From assembly GCF_040215725.1 (NCBI RefSeq), contig NZ_CP157967.1, forward strand, positions 2,884,501 to 2,948,500: 64,000 nucleotides of DNA, written 5' to 3'. Shown one piece after another: positions 47,129 to 57,085 of this stretch. The position numbers and the translations under genes are program-made. Each line of letters starts with the position of its first letter. Within the stretch, counting starts at the first letter, position 1. Source of the DNA: Rhizobium sp. ZPR4 (GTDB lineage: Bacteria > Pseudomonadota > Alphaproteobacteria > Rhizobiales > Rhizobiaceae). The notes under the pieces were generated by a model, which was given only the letters and a program-made list of their open reading frames with translations, was not told the DNA's origin and did no database searches.

Positions 47129-48802
47129 ATGTTCAGTCTATCATCGGATACGAGCCGCATTCTTTCCGCCGTTTCCAAATCGCAGGCTATCATCGAATTC
47201 GACCTTCAGGGTAAGGCACTGACCGCAAACGAGAATTTTTGCCGCGCGCTGGGCTATGAGCTGAAGGAAATCGTCGGCAATCATCACCGGATGTTCTGCG
47301 ATCCCACCTATGTCACGACGCCAGCCTATCATGATTTCTGGGCACGTCTCGGCCGCGGCGAATACGATGCCGGCACCTACAAGCGTCTTGCCAAGGGCAA
47401 TCGTGAGATCTGGATACAGGCCTCATACAACCCCGTCTTCCGCAACGGAAAGCCGGTGAAGGTTGTAAAATTCGCCGCCGATGTCACCGAAGCCAAGAAG
47501 AAGGCAATCGACGATGCCAGTAAGCTCGAGGCGCTCTCGCGCTCGCAGGCCGTCATCGAATTCATGCCGACCGGCGAAATCCGGACGGCGAACGAGAACT
47601 TCTGCAATGCCATGGGCTATCAACTCGCCGAGATCGTCGGCAAGCATCACAGTATCTTCTGCGATCCGGCCTATGCCCGCACCGAGGAATACAAGCGCTT
47701 CTGGCCGCGCCTGGCGCAGGGCGAGTTCATCGCCAACGAATTCGTCCGCTACGGCAAGGGCGGCAAGGAAATCTGGATCCAGGCGGCCTACAACCCCATC
47801 GTCGACACCGACGGCAAGGTCTACAAGGTCGTGAAATTCGCGACGGACGTCACTTCGCGCATGAGCGCCATCAGCGAGCTTGCCGGCGCACTCCGCAGCC
47901 TATCGGAAGGCGATCTGACGAAAACGCTCGAACGCTCTTTCGTGCCTTCCATGGAGCAGCTTCGCCAAGATTTCAACGCGACGATCGTGAAGCTTTCCGA
48001 GACGCTGACCACCGTCGGCCACAATGCCAGCGCCATTGCCGCCGGCTCGCGCGAGCTCGGCGATTCGGCCGAGGCCTTCTCGAGGCGCACCGAACAGCAA
48101 GCCGCCTCCGTGGAAGAAACGGCGGCGGCCCTGGAAGAAATCACCACGACGGTCGCCGATTCGAGCCAGCGGGCCGAAGAAGCCGGGCGTCTGGTGGCAG
48201 AGACCAAGCGCGGCGCCGAACAGTCCGGCACGGTGGTCCGCAACGCCGTCGCCGCCATGGATCAGATCGAGAAATCCTCTCGCGAGATCACGAACATCAT
48301 CGATGTCATCGACGACATCGCCTTCCAGACCAATCTCCTCGCGCTGAATGCCGGCGTCGAGGCGGCAAGAGCCGGCGAGGCCGGCAAGGGTTTTGCCGTC
48401 GTCGCTCAGGAAGTACGCGAGCTGGCGCAGCGCTCCGCCAGCGCCGCCAAGGAGATCAAGGCGCTGATCACCGCCTCCAGTGAGCACGTCAAGAACGGCG
48501 TCGGTCTTGTCGGCCAGACGGGCAGGGCACTGGAAGAGATCGTTACCCAAGTTGGCGATATCAACACCAATGTCGCCGCCATCGTGAAGGCTTCGAAGGA
48601 ACAGACGATCGGCCTTCGGGAAATCAATTCGGCGATCAATTCGCTGGATCAGACCACCCAGCAGAACGCTGCCATGGTCGAGGAGAGCACCGCCGCAAGC
48701 CTCAGGCTCGCCAACGAGGCGGATGCGCTGCACATGCTGCTGGCCCAGTTCCGCCTGGCGGACTCGATGATCCGCCATATGGTGATGCACCGCGCAGCCT
48801 GA
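47129..48802 (+). CDS. soluble double-PAS methyl-accepting chemotaxis protein
   Basis: A 557-residue receptor without transmembrane helices. Two tandem PAS domains (about 18-125 and 140-245) are near copies: each has ANENFC, GxHHxxFCDP and EIWIQA(S/A)YNP and ends in VVKFA(A/T)DVT. Then comes a linker and the MCP signalling domain with the conserved hairpin [29 protein letters not shown]. No CheR-binding pentapeptide at the C-terminus. Such proteins sense cytoplasmic redox or energy, as Aer does, in related bacteria. The cofactor is not visible. Confidence 0.9.
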   Translation: MFSLSSDTSRILSAVSKSQAIIEFDLQGKALTANENFCRALGYELKEIVGNHHRMFCDPTYVTTPAYHDFWARLGRGEYDAGTYKRLAKGNREIWIQASYNPVFRNGKPVKVVKFAADVTEAKKKAIDDASKLEALSRSQAVIEFMPTGEIRTANENFCNAMGYQLAEIVGKHHSIFCDPAYARTEEYKRFWPRLAQGEFIANEFVRYGKGGKEIWIQAAYNPIVDTDGKVYKVVKFATDVTSRMSAISELAGALRSLSEGDLTKTLERSFVPSMEQLRQDFNATIVKLSETLTTVGHNASAIAAGSRELGDSAEAFSRRTEQQAASVEETAAALEEITTTVADSSQRAEEAGRLVAETKRGAEQSGTVVRNAVAAMDQIEKSSREITNIIDVIDDIAFQTNLLALNAGVEAARAGEAGKGFAVVAQEVRELAQRSASAAKEIKALITASSEHVKNGVGLVGQTGRALEEIVTQVGDINTNVAAIVKASKEQTIGLREINSAINSLDQTTQQNAAMVEESTAASLRLANEADALHMLLAQFRLADSMIRHMVMHRAA

Positions 48803-48875
48803 CCGCAAGGCCTGCAGAACGCCAAGAAGCCGCGCCGAGGTTTCGGAGCGGCTTCTCCGTCTTGTAGAGGATCGT

Positions 48876-50537
48876 TCAGCCGAACAGGGCGTAGGTGCTC
48901 TTGATCGTCACCCATACACCCCAGAGCAGCGGAATGCCGACCAACGCCCAGGCGACCAGTGCCTTGCCGTCGAAACCGCCCGTCCCGATGCCGAAAGAAC
49001 CGGTGGGGCCGGCATTGGCCGCGGCGGTCTTTGCCTGCAGCGCCGCCACCTCGTCATCCGACATGAACCATTTGTCGGCAAGCGGCTTGACCAGCGAGTT
49101 GGCGATCAACCCCAGCGCCAGCATGCCCGCCAGGATATACATGGTGAAGGTATAGAGCTGCGCGCCTTCGACGCCGGCCGCCTTCTGCGCCTCGCGGATG
49201 TAATTGACCACGACAGGCCCGATGATGCCGGCCGTCGCCCAGGCCGTCAGCAGCCGGCCATGGATCGCGCCGACGAACTGCGTACCGAAAATATCGGCGA
49301 GATAGGCGGGAACCGTCGCGAAGCCGCCGCCATACATCGACAGGATGATGCAGAGCGCGCCCACGAACAGCACCTTGCTATGGATGCCGGCCGCCCAGGG
49401 AGCCAGGATATAGAGCACGATGCCGATGACGAAGAAGCAATAATAAGTGTTCTTGCGGCCGATCTTGTCGGACAGCGATGCCCAGAAGAAGCGGCCGCCG
49501 ATATTGAAAAGCGACAGCAGGCCTGCAAAGCCGGCGGCAATCGCCGCGACGGTCGCGATCTGGTCCTTGCTGAGATCGGCAAATTTCAGATCCGGCAAGC
49601 CGATCAATGCTCCGCCAAAAATCTCCTGCAGCATGGGCGACGCCATGCCGATGACGCCGATACCGGCCGAGACGTTGAGGCACAATACCGCCCAGATGAG
49701 CCAGAACTGCGGGGTTTTGTGGGCATCGCGAAGATGCACATGTTTCGTGGTGATCATCGAGCTCTTGGCGGCAGGGGCCGTCCAGCCCTCGGGACGCCAG
49801 CCGGCGGGCGGCAGGCGATAGCCGAAGGCTCCGCCCATCATGAAGACGAAATAGATCGCCGCCATGACGATGAAGGTCTGCCAGACGCCAACCGAACTAT
49901 CGGTGCGGAAATGATTCATCAGCAGGCTGGCGAGCGGCGCGCCGATCATCGCACCACCGCCAAAGCCCATGATCGCCATGCCGGTCGCCATGCCGCGCCG
50001 GTCGGGAAACCATTTGATCAGCGTCGACACGGGCGAGATGTAACCGAGGCCGAGGCCGATACCGCCAATGACGCCCGCTCCGATCCACATGATCCAAAGC
50101 TGGTGGAAGATGACGCCGATCGCCGCAATCAAAATACCGCCGCACCAGCAGCAGGCAGCGACCACGCCGGCTTTGCGCGGCCCGACCTTTTCGAGCCATC
50201 CACCCCAGATGGCGGCAGAAGACCCGAGCAGTACGAAGAAGAGTGTATAGATCCAGCCGAGATCGCTGACGCGCCAGTCACAGCTCGTCGTGAACAGGGC
50301 GGTCAGGAGATTGAGGTTCGCGCACTCTGCCGGAGCCGGCGTCGGGGTGCCGAGCGCCTTGGAGAGCGGCAGCCAGAACACGCTGAAGCCATAGGCCATG
50401 CCGATGCATAGATGGATCGCCAGTGCCGCCGGCGGCACGAGCCACCGGTTGAAGCCCGGCCTGGCAATGATGCGCTCACGATCGAGCAGACCCGCCGTTG
50501 CCGTGCCTCGGGAAATATTCGTATCCGCAGCCGTCAT
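48876..50537 (-). CDS. OFA family MFS transporter (oxalate/formate type)
   Basis: A 553-residue 12-helix major facilitator. The opening after the N-terminal tail is GIAYGFSVFWLPLSKAL-like (here GMAYGFSVFWLPLSKAL), a family hallmark; DLGWIYTLFFVLLGSSAAIWG and FPDRRGMATGMAIMGFG follow. OFA carriers exchange oxalate and formate or move related organic acids. It lies about 100 bases downstream of fdsD on the same strand, which suggests formate uptake or export for the dehydrogenase. I take ATG 50537 with GGAGGAG six bases before; the listed frame begins with TTG two codons upstream. Confidence 0.85.
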   Translation of the reverse strand: MTAADTNISRGTATAGLLDRERIIARPGFNRWLVPPAALAIHLCIGMAYGFSVFWLPLSKALGTPTPAPAECANLNLLTALFTTSCDWRVSDLGWIYTLFFVLLGSSAAIWGGWLEKVGPRKAGVVAACCWCGGILIAAIGVIFHQLWIMWIGAGVIGGIGLGLGYISPVSTLIKWFPDRRGMATGMAIMGFGGGAMIGAPLASLLMNHFRTDSSVGVWQTFIVMAAIYFVFMMGGAFGYRLPPAGWRPEGWTAPAAKSSMITTKHVHLRDAHKTPQFWLIWAVLCLNVSAGIGVIGMASPMLQEIFGGALIGLPDLKFADLSKDQIATVAAIAAGFAGLLSLFNIGGRFFWASLSDKIGRKNTYYCFFVIGIVLYILAPWAAGIHSKVLFVGALCIILSMYGGGFATVPAYLADIFGTQFVGAIHGRLLTAWATAGIIGPVVVNYIREAQKAAGVEGAQLYTFTMYILAGMLALGLIANSLVKPLADKWFMSDDEVAALQAKTAAANAGPTGSFGIGTGGFDGKALVAWALVGIPLLWGVWVTIKSTYALFG

Positions 50538-50643
50538 GAACAACTCCTCCTTGCTTCAAAGACCGGCACCCCTTCCCTCAACAGGAATCGCATTCGAGGA
50601 TGAAGCCTCCACTCTCCATCCCAATACACCATCAATGCTAATA

Positions 50644-50910
50644 TTAAGCCGACTTAACTTCCTCGACCGGCGCGGGTCTGTGGATCAGCGAGGCCGCCTC
50701 CAAGACCAAAGGGCTCAACCCGCTGTCTCCGTGATCGATGATCGCGAAAAGCTGGCGGCGCATGCGCGGCTCCCAGAATTTGTTGATATGAGTTGCAACC
50801 CCCTGCACCGCTTCGTCTGCCGGCTGCGTCTTGAAGAAAGTGGCAATCTGGTTCGCCATGTAGATGAGTTTGGTTTCGGTCTTGCCGTGCGGCGTTTCGT
50901 CAGGCGACAT
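50644..50910 (-). CDS. fdsD: formate dehydrogenase subunit delta
   Basis: An 88-residue FdsD protein. It reads MSPDETPHGKTETKLIYMANQIATFF at the start and includes HINKFWEPRMRRQLFAIIDHG, the FdsD family core. In R. capsulatus FdsD joins FdsC in assembling the active enzyme. ATG 50910 overlaps the fdhD stop by eleven bases, so it is translationally coupled and last of the fds genes. Confidence 0.9.
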   Translation of the reverse strand: MSPDETPHGKTETKLIYMANQIATFFKTQPADEAVQGVATHINKFWEPRMRRQLFAIIDHGDSGLSPLVLEAASLIHRPAPVEEVKSA

Positions 50911-51727
50911 CGGCGATGCTCCCCGTGATGATGCGATGCGGATGGGTGAAAATCTCAAAGTCGTCGCCACGCACCAGCGCCACCAGCGTCATGCCGGCCT
51001 CCTCGGCGGTTCGGATGGCGAGCGCCGTCGGCGCAGAGATGGCAACCAGCACGGAACAGCCCAATATCGCCGCCTTCTGCACCATTTCGACAGACAAACG
51101 GCTGGTAACAGCCACCACGCCATCCGCTCCCTTGTGGCCGGAGCGGATGACCGCGCCGCAGAGCTTGTCGAGCGCATTGTGCCGGCCGACATCCTCGCGC
51201 ACGGCAAGCAATCCCTCGGACGGAATGTAAAAACCAGCCCCATGCACGGCGCGCGTCTCGCGATGCAGCGGCTGGGCATCATTGAGCAGCGCGATCGCGC
51301 TGACGATATCCTTCTGCGTCAAGGCCAGCTCGACCTTGGAAACGTCGGGCACCTTGCGCACGGCCTGCTCGATCGATTCGATGCCGCAGAGGCCACAGCC
51401 GACGGGACCAGCCATGTGGCGGCGTCGCAGCCGCAAAGCATCGGCCGCATCGTCGACCAGACTGATCTGAACATCGATCCCCTGCTCATCCTCGATCGGC
51501 TCGACGGCCGCGATCTGATCGATATCGGTAATAATGCCCTCGGTCAGGCTGAAGCCGACGGCAAAATCCTCGATATCAGCAGGCGTTCCCATCATGACCG
51601 CATGTGACGTGCCGCCATAGGAAAAGGCGATCGGCACTTCCTCGGGGACAATGCGGGAGCCTGAGCGCACCAAGCCGTTGCGGCGGGCAGTTTCGGGAAC
51701 GGTGGTTGTGGGGGTGAATTTGGTCAT
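50900..51727 (-). CDS. fdhD: formate dehydrogenase accessory sulfurtransferase FdhD (FdsC)
   Basis: A 275-residue FdhD-family protein that sulfurates the molybdenum cofactor before its insertion into formate dehydrogenase. The active-site CGLCG loop is in GPVGCGLCGIESI and the family region AGFYIPSEGLLAVREDVGRHNALDKL includes a conserved metal-binding or cofactor-binding segment. ATG 51727 (MTKFTPTTTV) is chosen over 51787; the extra residues run into the inverted repeat upstream. The 274-base gap to fdsA is occupied mostly by that repeat. Confidence 0.92.
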   Translation of the reverse strand: MTKFTPTTTVPETARRNGLVRSGSRIVPEEVPIAFSYGGTSHAVMMGTPADIEDFAVGFSLTEGIITDIDQIAAVEPIEDEQGIDVQISLVDDAADALRLRRRHMAGPVGCGLCGIESIEQAVRKVPDVSKVELALTQKDIVSAIALLNDAQPLHRETRAVHGAGFYIPSEGLLAVREDVGRHNALDKLCGAVIRSGHKGADGVVAVTSRLSVEMVQKAAILGCSVLVAISAPTALAIRTAEEAGMTLVALVRGDDFEIFTHPHRIITGSIADVA

Positions 51728-51790
51728 ATGGCTGCGATACCAGCATATTCCTTGGCAACGCCACAAACTTTGGCGTTCGTGGAACACGAA

Positions 51791-51982
51791 TACCCCCCTC
51801 TGTCACTTCGTGACATCTCCCCCATAAGGGGGGAGATCGGCAGGAGGAAAACGCGCTCCCCTGTGATATCCGCAGACAACGCTACCAAGGGGATAATGTT
51901 CATTATATTGTGAGGAGAGTGCCACGCAGCAACAATCTCCCCCCTTGTGGGGGAGATGTCGCGAAAGCGACAGAGGGGGGTA
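51791..51982. repeat. 192-bp near-perfect inverted repeat between fdsA and fdhD
   Basis: Left arm 51791-51837 begins TACCCCCCTCTGTC, continues GACATCTCCCCC and ends GGGGGGAGAT. The right arm 51935-51982 is its reverse complement with only a few differences (7 versus 8 bases in the small loop, and two bases in the AAGG loop). A 97-base centre separates them. Each arm is itself palindromic. The element lies 20 bases after the fdsA stop and 64 bases before the fdhD start, so it will be transcribed as a long hairpin. Confidence 0.85.
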
Positions 51983-52001
51983 TCCCTCCACATCCTCCGA
52001 C

Positions 52002-54881
52002 TCACTCAGCAGCCTCCATCTTCCCAACAATGCGCCGCGACTGCCGGGCCTGCTCGTCATACTCGACCTGCCACTGCGACGGGCCGTTCGACGGCGAGAC
52101 CTGTACGGCCGTTACCTTGTATTCCGGGCAGTTCGTCGCCCAGTCGGTGTAATCCGTGGTGATGACGTTCGCCTGCGTGTCCGGATGGTGGAAGGTCGTG
52201 TAGACAACGCCGGGCGCAACGCGGTCGGTAATCAGTGCGCGAAGCGTCGTGTCACCAGAGCGGCTGCTGAGCCTGACCCAATCGCCTTCGCGGATGCCGC
52301 GCTGCTCCGCATCGTGCGGATGGATTTCCAACCGGTCCTCCGCGTGCCAGACAACGTTCTCGGTGCGCCGCGTCTGGGCGCCGACATTGTACTGGCTGAG
52401 GATACGGCCGGTGGTCAGCAGCAGCGGGAAACGCGGGCCGGTACGCTCGTCGGTCGGGACATATTCCGTGCGGATGAACTTGCCCTTGCCGCGTACGAAG
52501 CCGTCGACATGCATGATCGGCGAGCCGAGCGGCGTCTTCTCGTTGCAGGGCCACTGCACCGAGCCCATCTTTTCCAGATAGTCGTAGGAAACCAGGGAGA
52601 ACGTCGGCGTCGTCGCGGCGATTTCGTCCATGATCTCGGACGGATGTGTATAGTTCCAGCCGAGCCCCATGGCCTGCGCCATCTTCTGCGTCACCTCCCA
52701 GTCGGCATAACCGTTGCGCGGGGTCATGACTTTGCGCACGCGGTTGATGCGGCGCTCGGCATTGGTGAAGGTGCCGTCCTTTTCCAGGAAGGTCGAGCCG
52801 GGCAGGAAGACATGCGCGTAATTGGCCGTCTCGTTCAGGAAGAGATCGTGGACGACGACGCATTCCATCGCGGCAAGGCCGGCGGCGACATGCTTGGTAT
52901 CCGGATCGGACTGAAGGATATCCTCGCCCTGAATGTAGAGGCCCTTGAACGTGCCCTCGACGGCGGCATCGAGCATGTTCGGAATGCGCAGACCGGGCTC
53001 GTTGTTGAGCTTCACGCCCCAAAGCTTTTCGAAGATATCACGGGTGGCATCGTCGGAGATGTGGCGATAGCCCGTCAGCTCGTGCGGGAAGGAACCCATA
53101 TCGCAGGAGCCCTGCACATTGTTCTGACCGCGCAGCGGGTTCACGCCGACGCCCGGACGACCGATATTGCCTGTCACCATGGCAAGGTTGGCGATCGCCA
53201 TGACCGTTGTCGAGCCCTGGCTGTGCTCGGTGACGCCGAGGCCGTAATAGATCGCGCCATTGCCGCCCTTGGCATAGAGACGGGCAGCACCGCGCACCAG
53301 ATCGGCGGGAACGCCGGTGTATTTTTCCGATTCCTCCGGGCTGTGCCGCGGCTCGGCGACGAAAGCGGCCCAATCCTCGAATTCAGACCAGTCGCAGCGC
53401 TCGCGGATGAATTTCTCGTCGAACAGGCCTTCGGTGACGATGACATGGGCCAGCGCCGTCAGCATGGCGACATTGGTGCCCGGCTTCAGCGGCAGATGAT
53501 AGCTCGCCTCGACATGCGGCGTGCGCACCAGATCGATGCGGCGGGGATCGATGACGATGAGTTTAGCGCCCTGGCGCAGCCGCTTCTTCAGGCGCGAGCC
53601 GAAGACCGGATGGCCATCCGTCGGATTGGCGCCGATGACAACGACGACATCAGAATGCTCGACGCTGTCGAAATTCTGCGTGCCGGCCGACGTGCCGAAG
53701 GCCTGGCCGAGGCCGTAACCTGTGGGAGAATGGCAGACGCGGGCGCAGGTATCGACATTGTTGTTGCCGAAGCCGGCACGTACCAGCTTCTGCACCAGGA
53801 AGGTCTCTTCATTGGTGCAGCGCGACGAGGTGATACCGCCAATGGAATCACGGCCATACTGATATTGCAGCCGCTTGAACTCGGTAGCGATATGGGCAAA
53901 GGCCTCATCCCAGGTCACTTCGCGCCAGGGATCTGTCACCTTCTCGCGCACCATCGGGTTGAGGATGCGGTCTTTGTGGGTCGAATAGCCATAGGCAAAG
54001 CGGCCCTTGACGCAGGAATGGCCGCGATTGGCCTGACCGTCCTTCCAGGGCACCATACGCACCAGCTCTTCGCCGCGCATCTCCGCCTTGAAGGAGCAGC
54101 CGACGCCGCAATAGGCGCAAGTGGTGACGACGGAATGTTCCGGCTGACCAATCGAGATCACCGATTTCTCGGTCAGCGTCGCGGTCGGACAGGCCTGCAC
54201 GCAGGCGCCGCAGGACACGCACTCCGAGTCGATGAAGTTCTCGTGCATACCGGGTGAGACGCGCGAGCCGAAGCCGCGGCCCTCGATGGTCAGCGCGAAG
54301 GTGCCCTGCACCTCTTCACAGGCACGAACACAGCGCGAGCAGACGATGCACTTCGAAGGATCATAGGTGAAATAGGGATTCGACTCGTCCTTCGGCATCC
54401 ATTTCAGATTGATGTCGCCGTTGTTGCGCGCCTTGACGTGGTTGTCGCCCTCATAGCCATAGCGCACATCGCGCAGGCCGACGGCGCCTGCCATATCCTG
54501 CAGCTCGCAATCGCCGTTGGCGGCGCAGGTCAGACAGTCGAGCGGATGGTCGGAGATATAGAGCTCCATCACGCCACGGCGGATATCCTTCAGCCGGCCG
54601 GTCTGTGTGTGAACGACGAGGCCGGGCGCGACCGGCGTCGTGCACGAGGCCGGCGTACCGTTGCGGCCTTCGATCTCGACGAGACAGAGGCGGCAGGAGC
54701 CGAAGGCATCGACCATGTCGGTGGCGCAAAGCTTCGGCACCTGAATGCCGGCTTCCATGGAAGCGCGCATGATCGAGGTGCCCTCGGGCACCGTGATCTG
54801 CTGCCCGTCGATGGTCAGCGTCACCATGGTTTCGGAAGTGGAGGCCGGCGTGCCGTAGTCGATTTCTGGAACGAGGGACAT
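52002..54881 (-). CDS. fdsA: NAD-dependent formate dehydrogenase subunit alpha
   Basis: A 959-residue molybdenum subunit that oxidises formate to CO2. Visible clusters: N-terminal [2Fe-2S] (C52, C63, C66, C80), a His/Cys 4Fe site (C116, C119, C125), two ferredoxin-like clusters (C178-C188 and C221-C231), and the molybdopterin-side CAYCGVGC (255-262) with C290. The molybdenum ligand is Cys383 in CARVCHSP with His384 next to it, where selenium enzymes have Sec. The size and domain order match the soluble FdsA type. Confidence 0.97.
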   Translation of the reverse strand: MSLVPEIDYGTPASTSETMVTLTIDGQQITVPEGTSIMRASMEAGIQVPKLCATDMVDAFGSCRLCLVEIEGRNGTPASCTTPVAPGLVVHTQTGRLKDIRRGVMELYISDHPLDCLTCAANGDCELQDMAGAVGLRDVRYGYEGDNHVKARNNGDINLKWMPKDESNPYFTYDPSKCIVCSRCVRACEEVQGTFALTIEGRGFGSRVSPGMHENFIDSECVSCGACVQACPTATLTEKSVISIGQPEHSVVTTCAYCGVGCSFKAEMRGEELVRMVPWKDGQANRGHSCVKGRFAYGYSTHKDRILNPMVREKVTDPWREVTWDEAFAHIATEFKRLQYQYGRDSIGGITSSRCTNEETFLVQKLVRAGFGNNNVDTCARVCHSPTGYGLGQAFGTSAGTQNFDSVEHSDVVVVIGANPTDGHPVFGSRLKKRLRQGAKLIVIDPRRIDLVRTPHVEASYHLPLKPGTNVAMLTALAHVIVTEGLFDEKFIRERCDWSEFEDWAAFVAEPRHSPEESEKYTGVPADLVRGAARLYAKGGNGAIYYGLGVTEHSQGSTTVMAIANLAMVTGNIGRPGVGVNPLRGQNNVQGSCDMGSFPHELTGYRHISDDATRDIFEKLWGVKLNNEPGLRIPNMLDAAVEGTFKGLYIQGEDILQSDPDTKHVAAGLAAMECVVVHDLFLNETANYAHVFLPGSTFLEKDGTFTNAERRINRVRKVMTPRNGYADWEVTQKMAQAMGLGWNYTHPSEIMDEIAATTPTFSLVSYDYLEKMGSVQWPCNEKTPLGSPIMHVDGFVRGKGKFIRTEYVPTDERTGPRFPLLLTTGRILSQYNVGAQTRRTENVVWHAEDRLEIHPHDAEQRGIREGDWVRLSSRSGDTTLRALITDRVAPGVVYTTFHHPDTQANVITTDYTDWATNCPEYKVTAVQVSPSNGPSQWQVEYDEQARQSRRIVGKMEAAE

Positions 54882-54886
54882 GGATC

Positions 54887-56443
54887 TTACTCCGCCGCTT
54901 CAATCAAGGGAGCCGGAGAAAAGTCCTCCGGGAAATGGGTCATCGCGCTTAGCACGGGATAGGGCGTAAAGCCGCCGAGCGCGCAGAGCGAGCCGAACTT
55001 CATCGTGTTGCAGAGATCGGCAAGCAGCACCCTGTTCTTCTCGGGCTCGATCCCTCTAGCGATCTTGTCGGCCGTCTCGACGCCGCGCGTCGAGCCGATG
55101 CGACAGGGCGTGCACTTGCCGCAGCTTTCGACCGCGCAGAACTCCATGGCAAAGCGCGCCTGCTTCAGCATGTCGGCGGTATCATCGAAAACAACGATGC
55201 CGGCATGGCCGATCAGACCATCCTTGGCCGCAAAGGCTTCATAGTCGAACGGCGTGTCGAAGAGGGCGCGCGGGAAATAGGCTCCGAGCGGGCCACCCAC
55301 CTGCACCGCCTTGACCGGCCGCCCCGTTATCGTGCCGCCGCCGATCCTGTCGACGATATCGCCGAGCGAAAGGCCGAAAGCCGTCTCGTAGAGGCCGCCA
55401 TGCTTGACGTTGCCGGCAATCTGCAGCGGAATCGTGCCGCGCGACCGGCCCATGCCGAAATCACGATAGAAGGCAGCACCCTTGTCCATAATGATAGGAA
55501 CGGAGGCGAGCGAAATCACGTTGTTGATGACGGTGGGACAGTTGAACAGGCCCTTGTGCGCCGGCAGCGGCGGCTTGGCGCGCACGATGCCGCGCTTGCC
55601 TTCGAGGCTGTTCAGCAGCGCCGTTTCCTCGCCGCAGACATAGGCGCCGGCGCCAGTGCGGATTTCCATGTCGAACGCCTTGCCGGAACCGAGCACCGAA
55701 GCGCCAAGAATGCCGGCCTTGCGGGCGATTTCGACCGCTTCCGTCATCGCCGCGATCGCATGCGGATATTCCGAGCGTGTATAGACGAAACCCTTGGTCG
55801 CGCCCGTCGCCAGGCCCGCGATCGCCATGCCTTCGATCAGCACGAAGGGATCACCCTCCATGATCATCCGGTCGGCAAAAGTGCCGCTATCGCCCTCGTC
55901 GGCATTGCAGACGATGTATTTGCGGTCGCCGGGCGCATCGAGCACCGTCTTCCACTTGATGCCGGTCGGGAAGCCTGCGCCGCCACGGCCGCGCAGGCCG
56001 GAATCGGTGACGTCCTTGACGATATCGCCAGCCGCCATGCCGATGGCGCGGCGCAGCCCCTTGAGGCCGCCATGGGCTTCATAATCCCGCAGCGAAAGCG
56101 GATCGATAATGCCGCAGCGGGCAAAGGTCAGGCGTGTCTGTTCCTTGAGGAATGGGAGGCTTTCGACCTCCCCAAGACAGAGCGGATGCTCGCCGCCTTC
56201 GGCGAGCCCGGCATCGAAGAGATCAGATACATCCTTGGCCTTCACCGGCCCGTAGCCGATACGCTTGCCGTCGATCTCGACTTCAACCAGAGGCTCAAGC
56301 CAGAACATGCCGCGCGAGCCGTTACGCACGATGCGCGCATCCAGGCCGCGCTTGGCGATTTCCTGCGCGACCGATTTCGCGACCTTCTCGGCGCCGAGAG
56401 AAAGGGCGGCCGCATCGCGGGGGATATAGATAGTCAGCGTCAT
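54887..56443 (-). CDS. fdsB: NAD-dependent formate dehydrogenase subunit beta (NuoF-like)
   Basis: A 518-residue FMN and NADH-binding subunit. A thioredoxin-like N-terminal part precedes the NuoF core. FMN/NADH residues lie in GLRGRGGAGFPTGIKW, and the [4Fe-4S] ligands in ESCGKCTPCRIG plus CALGG. It passes electrons from FdsA to NAD. It overlaps fdsG by four bases (ATGA) and lies five bases before fdsA, so translation is coupled. Confidence 0.96.
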   Translation of the reverse strand: MTLTIYIPRDAAALSLGAEKVAKSVAQEIAKRGLDARIVRNGSRGMFWLEPLVEVEIDGKRIGYGPVKAKDVSDLFDAGLAEGGEHPLCLGEVESLPFLKEQTRLTFARCGIIDPLSLRDYEAHGGLKGLRRAIGMAAGDIVKDVTDSGLRGRGGAGFPTGIKWKTVLDAPGDRKYIVCNADEGDSGTFADRMIMEGDPFVLIEGMAIAGLATGATKGFVYTRSEYPHAIAAMTEAVEIARKAGILGASVLGSGKAFDMEIRTGAGAYVCGEETALLNSLEGKRGIVRAKPPLPAHKGLFNCPTVINNVISLASVPIIMDKGAAFYRDFGMGRSRGTIPLQIAGNVKHGGLYETAFGLSLGDIVDRIGGGTITGRPVKAVQVGGPLGAYFPRALFDTPFDYEAFAAKDGLIGHAGIVVFDDTADMLKQARFAMEFCAVESCGKCTPCRIGSTRGVETADKIARGIEPEKNRVLLADLCNTMKFGSLCALGGFTPYPVLSAMTHFPEDFSPAPLIEAAE

Positions 56444-56919
56444 TGGCGCGCCTCCTTTACGAGGTCGTCGGCGCCCTCATTATCGAGCCGGCCATAGAGT
56501 TCGCCATCCAGCATTGCCGCCGGCGCACAGGCACAGAGCCCGAGACAGTAGACGGGCTCCAGCGTCACGCTGCCATCGAGCGTGGTCTGATGGAAATCGA
56601 TGCCCAAGAGCCGCTTGACGCGCTCCGCGAGCGCATCGCCGCCCATCGACTGACAGGCCTCGGCACGACAGAGCTTCAGGACATGGCGACCGGCGGGATG
56701 ATCGCGATAATCATGATAGAAAGTCATGACGCCATGCACTTCGGCGCGCGAAAGGTTCAGAGCCTTGGCGATCAGCGGCAGCGCATCCTGCGGCACATAA
56801 CCGAATTCCTCTTGAATCCCGTGCAGGATCGGCAAAAGCGGCCCCTCCATCGATTTCATGCTATCGATGATGGTTCCGGCGCGGATTGCGATATCGCCCG
56901 CGGCCTGATTCAAACTCAT
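56440..56919 (-). CDS. fdsG: NAD-dependent formate dehydrogenase subunit gamma (NuoE-like)
   Basis: A 159-residue thioredoxin-like [2Fe-2S] subunit. Ligand cysteines are in CRAEACQSMG and CLGLCACAPAAML. It sits between FdsB and the rest of the diaphorase module. ATG 56919 (MSLNQAAGDIA) is chosen; the extra six residues at 56937 are unlikely. First gene of fdsGBA-fdhD-fdsD. Confidence 0.93.
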   Translation of the reverse strand: MSLNQAAGDIAIRAGTIIDSMKSMEGPLLPILHGIQEEFGYVPQDALPLIAKALNLSRAEVHGVMTFYHDYRDHPAGRHVLKLCRAEACQSMGGDALAERVKRLLGIDFHQTTLDGSVTLEPVYCLGLCACAPAAMLDGELYGRLDNEGADDLVKEARQ

Positions 56920-57066
56920 TAGCAGCCTCCCGCGCATAGCTCCGAAGATCGAAGGCGAACCTTCGGAAAAGGCTTATGCGGCATTTCCTCCTGGCGCGCG
57001 ATCGACACGCCACGAGAATAAGCTCGCAGGGAGACGGCAAAGGATCAATAAGGCAGTCCCGTTGCT

Positions 57067-57085
57067 CGATAGAAATTTTCTATCG
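57067..57085. promoter_or_regulatory. LysR-type operator candidate for fdsG
   Basis: CGATAGAAA T TTTCTATCG is a perfect 19-bp palindrome. Within it lies a T-N11-A core (T57070 to A57082), the shape of LysR-family boxes. It is about 150 bases before the fdsG start and overlaps the stop of the LysR gene. Confidence 0.55.

Noticed and set aside
51945..54257. A 770-codon open frame on the plus strand opposite fdsA
   Set aside because: High-GC codon bias leaves long antisense frames. The opposite strand has a complete, motif-rich fdsA, and the antisense product shows no domain.
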